Shown piece by piece: positions 13,046 to 13,296 of a stretch of 13,296 nt of DNA (position 1 is its first letter; every line of letters starts with the position of its first letter). This DNA is from an uncultured Eubacterium sp. (GTDB lineage: Bacteria > Bacillota > Clostridia > Lachnospirales > Lachnospiraceae), in contig CAJTSV010000103.1 of assembly GCA_910579075.1 (NCBI GenBank), positions 1 through 13,296 of the forward strand. The letters are read 5' to 3'. The position numbers were made by a program, and so were the translations under genes. The notes beneath the pieces were generated by a model. The model was not told the DNA's origin. It ran no database searches and was given only the letters and a program-made list of their open reading frames with translations.

Positions 13046-13296
13046 ATGGGAAAGATGACAATGACGGTGGACGGCAATACGGCAGCTGCTTATGCGGCAT
13101 ATGCATTTACGGATGTGGCAGCGATTTATCCGATTACGCCGTCCTCGACGATGGCAGAAGTGGCCGATGAATGGGCGGCAAACGGAAGGAAAAATATATT
13201 CGGGCAGACGGTAAAGGTCGCGCAGATGCAGTCGGAAGCAGGTGCGGCCGGGGCTTTTCACGGCTCGCTGCAGGCAGGAGCGCTGACGACGACGTT
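13046..13296 (+). CDS. nifJ: Pyruvate:ferredoxin (flavodoxin) oxidoreductase, N-terminal part
   Basis: The gene starts at the ATG at 13046, 6 nt after GGGAGG, and runs off the window after 83 codons; the full enzyme is about 1,170 residues. The visible part is the start of domain I: MTVDGNTAAAYAAYAF, then the hallmark YPITPSSTMAE, and KVAQMQSEAGAAGAFHGSLQ with the conserved Glu of QSEAG. The enzyme oxidises pyruvate to acetyl-CoA and CO2 in the cytoplasm, passing electrons to ferredoxin through thiamine diphosphate and iron-sulfur clusters that lie beyond the window. It would supply the acetyl-CoA used by the citrate synthase upstream. Confidence 0.95.
   Translation, partial: MGKMTMTVDGNTAAAYAAYAFTDVAAIYPITPSSTMAEVADEWAANGRKNIFGQTVKVAQMQSEAGAAGAFHGSLQAGALTTT

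Overview
The window looks like a chromosomal stretch of a gut-type member of the Clostridia, most likely Lachnospiraceae. The clues are Shine-Dalgarno-rich starts, moderate GC, a BlaI/M56 cassette, an anaerobe-type citrate synthase, a DUF3787 spore-surface-like small protein and the start of pyruvate:ferredoxin oxidoreductase. This placement rests on gene content only.

Layout. Positions 1-44 hold the first codons of a leftward gene. Positions 91-3326 are a decay zone. It contains a C-terminal scrap of a secreted repeat protein with a good terminator, then remnants of a nucleoside uptake and salvage locus: a BMP/PnrA-type binding protein, an ABC ATPase cut after its first domain, a GntR/UTRA regulator with a damaged N-terminus, and a DeoD-type phosphorylase with a central deletion. 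No permease genes remain. Positions 3341-6000 hold an intact signalling cassette: a promoter with two BlaI-type palindromes, a BlaI/MecI repressor, and a 696-residue M56 (BlaR1-like) receptor. The receptor's outer domain is NlpC/P60-like with serine in place of the catalytic cysteine. A scrap of a second NlpC/P60 core and a terminator follow.

Positions 6043-9195 run leftward: response regulator, histidine kinase, and a lipoprotein with two tandem copies of one domain. The regulator gene and the lipoprotein gene share a promoter design (AAATCACAAA, 9 nt, TATnCT), which suggests that the regulator controls both. Positions 9252-9594 are a long leader with a near-consensus promoter, an early terminator and a perfect CIRCE (HrcA) operator. 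It stands before a MarR-type regulator that overlaps a citrate synthase gene. O-acetylhomoserine sulfhydrylase, a small DUF3787 protein and the 5' end of pyruvate:ferredoxin oxidoreductase complete the window.

Two envelope-sensing systems therefore sit end to end (BlaI/M56 and the two-component system with its lipoprotein), between a dying salvage locus and a set of central-metabolism genes with an unexpected heat-shock operator. The most promising novelty is the M56 receptor with a nucleophile-less NlpC/P60 sensor, together with its converging two-component/lipoprotein neighbour.
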